Positions 6,246-8,605 of a DNA stretch of 8,605 nt are shown here, piece after piece. The DNA is taken from positions 1 through 8,605 of the forward strand of contig JAJYKC010000065.1 of the NCBI GenBank assembly GCA_021788955.1. Direction: 5' to 3'. Positions within the stretch are counted from its first letter, which is position 1; each line of letters begins with the position of its first letter. The translations under genes were made by a program, and so were the position numbers. Source of the stretch: Acidobacteriota bacterium (lineage in GTDB: Bacteria; Acidobacteriota; Terriglobia; Bryobacterales; Bryobacteraceae). Under the pieces are notes generated by a model. It did no database searches. It was not told where the DNA came from and worked only from the letters and a program-made list of their open reading frames with translations.

Positions 6246-6782
6246 ATGTCGAGAGTAGGAAAACGACCGATTCCGCTCCCCAAGGGCGTGACTGTGAAGG
6301 CTGGGGAACAGCTTCAGGTCAAGGGGCCAAAGGGCGAGCTTACGGTGCCGGTGCAGCCGGGCGTAGCAGTCCGCGAAAAGGCGGGCACGATCGAGCTCAC
6401 GCGCGATGGCGACCAGTACGCGGCCGCGCACGGCTTGACGCGCGCGCTGCTCGCCAATGCGATTCAAGGGGTTTCCGGCGGATTCACCCGGCAGCTCGAG
6501 ATTCAGGGAACCGGCTATCGCGCGGACGTGAAGGGGAAAATCGCCACGTTCACGCTCGGTTACTCGCATCCGATCGAGGTTCTGCTGCCGGACGGCATTG
6601 AGATGAAGGTTGAGAAGCAGACGCAGGTGACCTTGTCGGGGTTCGACAAGCAGCTTCTGGGTCAGGTCGCGGCCAACATCCGCGCGCTGCGTCCGCCGGA
6701 TCCATATAAGAACAAGGGTGTACGGTACGCGGGCGAAGTGCTCCGCAAGAAGGCCGGCAAGACCGGCGCCGGAGGCAAGTAA
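6246..6782 (+). CDS. rplF: 50S ribosomal protein L6
   Basis: L6 is made of two duplicated alpha/beta domains and lies near the sarcin-ricin loop, supporting the factor-binding site. The 178-residue product has the family length. It opens [15 protein letters not shown] and contains the KGPKGEL turn (27-33), the linker around [10 protein letters not shown] and the second domain with [19 protein letters not shown] and the signature region [33 protein letters not shown] near the C-terminus. A GGGAG lies 12 bases before the ATG, a somewhat long spacing. The stop shares one base with the L18 ATG (TAATG), and a GGAGG for L18 sits in its last codons. Confidence 0.98.
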   Translation: MSRVGKRPIPLPKGVTVKAGEQLQVKGPKGELTVPVQPGVAVREKAGTIELTRDGDQYAAAHGLTRALLANAIQGVSGGFTRQLEIQGTGYRADVKGKIATFTLGYSHPIEVLLPDGIEMKVEKQTQVTLSGFDKQLLGQVAANIRALRPPDPYKNKGVRYAGEVLRKKAGKTGAGGK

Positions 6783-7141
6783 TGGCGAATCATTCCAAGG
6801 ACCAGGTCCGCCGGCGGATTCACTCGCGGATCCGGCAGCGGGTGCACGGCACCGAGCAGCGGCCGCGGTTGGCTGTGTTCCGGAGTCTGAATCATATCTA
6901 CGCGCAGGTCATCGACGATCGAAAGGGCCAGACCATGGTGGCTGCATCCTCGACCGAGAAAAAGGCGGGTGTGGCGAGCGGTGGCAACCTGGCCGGCGCG
7001 AAGGAAATCGGCAAGCTGGTGGCTGAGCGCGCACGGGAAAAAGGCATCACGAAGGTTGTTTTCGACCGCGGCGGGTATCTGTATCACGGGCGCGTAAAGG
7101 CGCTCGCTGACGCCGCGCGCGAAGCAGGACTGGAGTTTTAA
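6782..7141 (+). CDS. rplR: 50S ribosomal protein L18
   Basis: L18 binds 5S rRNA and, with L5, joins it to the 23S rRNA in the central protuberance. The 119-residue length is normal. The basic N-terminal stretch ([37 protein letters not shown] in order, about 10-46) and the C-terminal signature [32 protein letters not shown] are canonical. The start overlaps the L6 stop by one base, with GGAGG 6 bases upstream, so translation is probably coupled to L6. S5 begins 5 bases after the stop. Confidence 0.98.
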   Translation: MANHSKDQVRRRIHSRIRQRVHGTEQRPRLAVFRSLNHIYAQVIDDRKGQTMVAASSTEKKAGVASGGNLAGAKEIGKLVAERAREKGITKVVFDRGGYLYHGRVKALADAAREAGLEF

Positions 7142-7146
7142 CTCAA

Positions 7147-7665
7147 ATGGCGGCGACACCTACGCAAAAGCGCATCGACAGCGCGAACCTGAACCTGAAG
7201 GAACAGGTCGTGTCGATTAACCGCGTCACCAAAGTGGTGAAGGGCGGCAAGAACCTGAGCTTCTCGGCGCTGGTGGTGATCGGCGATCCGGGCGCCAAAA
7301 TCGTTGGCTTCGGAACCGGGAAAGCGAAAGAAGTGCCCGCGGCGATCAAGAAGGGCATTGAAGCGGCCAAGAAGAATCTGCGGAAGATCCACGTGCTGGA
7401 AACGACCATCCTCCATCCCGTGCTCGGCCGGTTCGGAAGCGGCCTTGTGCTGCTGAAGCCGGCTCCAGCCGGAACCGGTGTCATCGCCGGCGGACCGGTG
7501 CGCGCGGTCATCCAGGCCGTCGGCATCCCCAACGTGCTCACGAAATCGATCGGTTCGCACAACCCGCACAACGTCGTCAAGGCGACGATCGCGGCCCTCG
7601 AGCAGTTGCGCGACAAGGCCGAAGTGGCCGATATGCGCGGCCTGGCGCCGGAAAAGGTTCAGTAA
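7147..7665 (+). CDS. rpsE: 30S ribosomal protein S5
   Basis: S5 lies where the 30S head, body and shoulder meet, near the mRNA entry channel and the spectinomycin site, and contributes to decoding accuracy. The 172-residue product has the usual length. The S5 double-stranded-RNA-binding-like domain spans about 20-83 with [20 protein letters not shown] and [17 protein letters not shown]. The C-terminal domain (about 95-160) carries [19 protein letters not shown] and [17 protein letters not shown]. In the loop linked to spectinomycin resistance the usual KGGR-R/I-FSF reads KGGKNLSF (32-39), a mild substitution that is probably lineage-specific. GGAG ends 11 bases before the ATG. L18 is 5 bases upstream. 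Confidence 0.98.
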   Translation: MAATPTQKRIDSANLNLKEQVVSINRVTKVVKGGKNLSFSALVVIGDPGAKIVGFGTGKAKEVPAAIKKGIEAAKKNLRKIHVLETTILHPVLGRFGSGLVLLKPAPAGTGVIAGGPVRAVIQAVGIPNVLTKSIGSHNPHNVVKATIAALEQLRDKAEVADMRGLAPEKVQ

Positions 7666-7677
7666 GCGGAGCACCCA

Positions 7678-7860
7678 ATGGCGGAAGCAAAGATCAAGAT
7701 CAAGCTGATCGGCAGTCCGATCTGCACTCCGGAAAAGCACAAGGTGATCGTCCGTGCCCTCGGACTGCGTAAGATGAATCAGGTCGTCGAACGGCCCGAC
7801 ACGCCCGGGTTCCGGGGCATGGTGAAGAAGGTGCCGCATCTGCTGGCGCTGGTGAAATAG
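7678..7860 (+). CDS. rpmD: 50S ribosomal protein L30
   Basis: L30 is a small peripheral 50S protein with a ferredoxin-like fold; it is absent from some bacterial lineages, so its presence is mildly informative. The 60-residue product matches the family. It has an N-terminal strand KIKIKLIGSPICTPEKH, the hallmark VIVRALGLRKMNQVVERPDTPGFRGMVKKV region and the short LLALVK end. GGAG lies 6 bases before the ATG. It is placed between S5 and L15 as in the classical spc order. Confidence 0.97.
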   Translation: MAEAKIKIKLIGSPICTPEKHKVIVRALGLRKMNQVVERPDTPGFRGMVKKVPHLLALVK

Positions 7861-7876
7861 GCGGAAAGAGCGAACC

Positions 7877-8362
7877 ATGAACTTGAGCAATCTCCGGCCG
7901 CCGGCCGGTCAAAAACATAAAAAGCAGCGCGTCGGCCAGGGCATGGGCACCGGGCGCGGCAAGTACTCCGGGCGCGGCGCTAAAGGCGCCAAGTCGGTTT
8001 CCGGCTATTCGATGATGCGCGGCTTCGAGGGCGGCCAGATGCCGCTCCACCGCCGCCTTCCCAAGCGCGGTTTCAACAACATTTTCCGCAAAGAGTACGC
8101 GATCGTGAACCTCGGCCGGCTGGAGATCCTGCCGGGCGACACGTTCGATCCGGGCCGCCTGCTCGAACTCGGCGTAGTCAAGAAACTCGGGGATGGACTG
8201 AAGATCCTCGCCACCGGCGAGTTGACGCGTCCGATCCGCGTGAAGGCCCACTTGTTTTCGGCGTCTGCCGCGGCCAAAATCGAAAAGGCTGGCGGCAGTG
8301 TAGAAAAGATTGAAGTTCCACCGCCCGCCCCCGTGAAGCGGGGCGTGGCGAAGGCGAAGTAG
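7877..8362 (+). CDS. rplO: 50S ribosomal protein L15
   Basis: L15 is a late-assembly 50S protein whose long glycine- and basic-rich N-terminal arm threads into 23S rRNA. The 161-residue product is slightly longer than the common 145-150. The arm (about 1-60) carries MNLSNLRPPAGQKHKKQRVGQG, GTGRGKYSGRGAKGAKS and GFEGGQMPLHRRLPKRGF, typical apart from GRGAKGAK, where GRGHKGQK is usual. The globular C-terminal part carries LLELGVVKKLGDGLKILATGEL and AAKIEKAGGSVEKIE. A basic/proline tail (about 148-161) makes up the extra length. A purine-rich GGAAAGAG element precedes the ATG. SecY follows after 21 bases. Confidence 0.98.
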   Translation: MNLSNLRPPAGQKHKKQRVGQGMGTGRGKYSGRGAKGAKSVSGYSMMRGFEGGQMPLHRRLPKRGFNNIFRKEYAIVNLGRLEILPGDTFDPGRLLELGVVKKLGDGLKILATGELTRPIRVKAHLFSASAAAKIEKAGGSVEKIEVPPPAPVKRGVAKAK

Positions 8363-8383
8363 GGCCGCGGTAGCGGGGTTGCT

Positions 8384-8605
8384 ATGACGAAGTTCTTGGA
8401 TGCGTTCGGCAATATCTTCCGGGTGCCGGATCTGCGAAACCGGGTGCTGTTCACGCTTGGCCTGCTGGCGGTGTACCGTCTCGGCGGGCACATCCCCACG
8501 CCCGGCATTGACGCGAACAAGCTGTCGGAGTTCTTCTCGCGGAACTCGGGCACGCTGTTCGGCTATATCGACCTGTTCAGCGGCGGTATGTTCCGCCGCC
8601 TCACC
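8384..8605 (+). CDS. secY: Protein translocase subunit SecY (3'-truncated by window)
   Basis: SecY is the channel-forming subunit of the SecYEG translocon in the inner membrane. Only the first 74 codons are present, with no stop before the window edge. They read from MTKFLDAFGNIFRVPDLR into the first membrane segment, RVLFTLGLLAVYRLGGHIP (about residues 20-38). TPGID follows, then the plug-region segment ending LFSGGMFRRLT. All of these are strongly typical of bacterial SecY, as is its position straight after L15. The 21-base gap has no GGAG; a GCGGGG run 7 bases or so before the ATG is the only candidate ribosome-binding site. The gene probably continues for about 430-450 codons in all. Confidence 0.96.
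   Translation, partial: MTKFLDAFGNIFRVPDLRNRVLFTLGLLAVYRLGGHIPTPGIDANKLSEFFSRNSGTLFGYIDLFSGGMFRRLT

Larger units (their letters stand above)
1..8605 (+). other. S10-spc ribosomal protein operon (partial at both ends)
   Basis: Twenty genes follow each other on the + strand in the canonical bacterial order from L4 to SecY. Intergenic distances run from -4 to 29 bases: overlaps at L4/L23, S17/L14 and L6/L18, and the largest gaps at S14-S8 (29), S3-L16 (28) and S8-L6 (27). No gap contains a recognisable promoter or a GC stem followed by a T-run. Co-transcription of the whole block is inferred from this packing. In E. coli the S10 operon is autogenously repressed by L4 and the spc operon by S8. 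The S10 leader would lie outside this window, and I could not see an S8 operator here. No stretch above 29 bases is without a gene. Confidence 0.9.

Noticed and set aside
5715..6569. A 284-codon minus-strand frame opposite S14, S8 and L6
   Set aside because: Same reasons: it mirrors the sense codon bias across three genes and the product is Arg/Ala/His-rich without domain signatures.
1..8605. Terminators, tRNA/rRNA genes, CRISPR arrays, insertion sequences or inserted accessory genes
   Set aside because: None seen: every gap is 29 bases or less and every long + strand frame in the right phase is a canonical cluster gene. The region is ordinary core genome.

Overview
This window is a continuous stretch of a bacterial S10-spc ribosomal-protein cluster, read entirely on the + strand. 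It holds 20 genes, 18 complete and two cut by the window edges: 'rplD(L4)-rplW(L23)-rplB(L2)-rpsS(S19)-rplV(L22)-rpsC(S3)-rplP(L16)-rpmC(L29)-rpsQ(S17)-rplN(L14)-rplX(L24)-rplE(L5)-rpsN/rpsZ(S14, zinc type)-rpsH(S8)-rplF(L6)-rplR(L18)-rpsE(S5)-rpmD(L30)-rplO(L15)-secY'. The order is the classical bacterial one with no insertion, loss or rearrangement. By that order rpsJ and rplC should lie just upstream, and the rest of secY, then probably adk/map/infA/rpmJ, downstream.

Packing is extreme. The largest gap between genes is 29 bases (S14-S8). Three junctions overlap: ATGA at L4/L23 and at S17/L14, and TAATG at L6/L18. No gap can hold a conventional promoter plus leader or an intrinsic terminator, so the region is probably one co-transcribed unit, with no visible break between the 'S10' part (to S17) and the 'spc' part (from L14). 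Shine-Dalgarno-like GGAG/GGAGG sequences precede most genes. The only non-ATG start is the GTG of rplX.

The organism is a bacterium with GC-rich DNA. A single zinc-ribbon S14, a retained L30, a long proline-rich S3 tail and the SecY N-terminus (reading ...FRVPDLRNRVLFTLGLLAVYRLGGHIPTPGID...) would fit an Acidobacteriota (Solibacter/Bryobacter-like) genome. This is recognition by memory only and is a tentative inference.

Functionally the genes make components of both ribosomal subunits: 50S proteins around the exit tunnel (L4, L22, L23, L24, L29), the peptidyl-transferase region (L2, L16), the 5S particle (L5, L18) and the subunit interface or factor site (L14, L6); 30S head proteins (S3, S14, S19) and body proteins (S5, S8, S17); and the translocon channel SecY, which receives nascent chains at the exit tunnel. 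I found no undescribed system. The points worth a second look are lineage-type details: C-terminal extensions on S3 and S17, a perfect-arm inverted repeat inside the S3 tail, substitutions in conserved motifs of L2 and S5, and the fused S10/spc junction.
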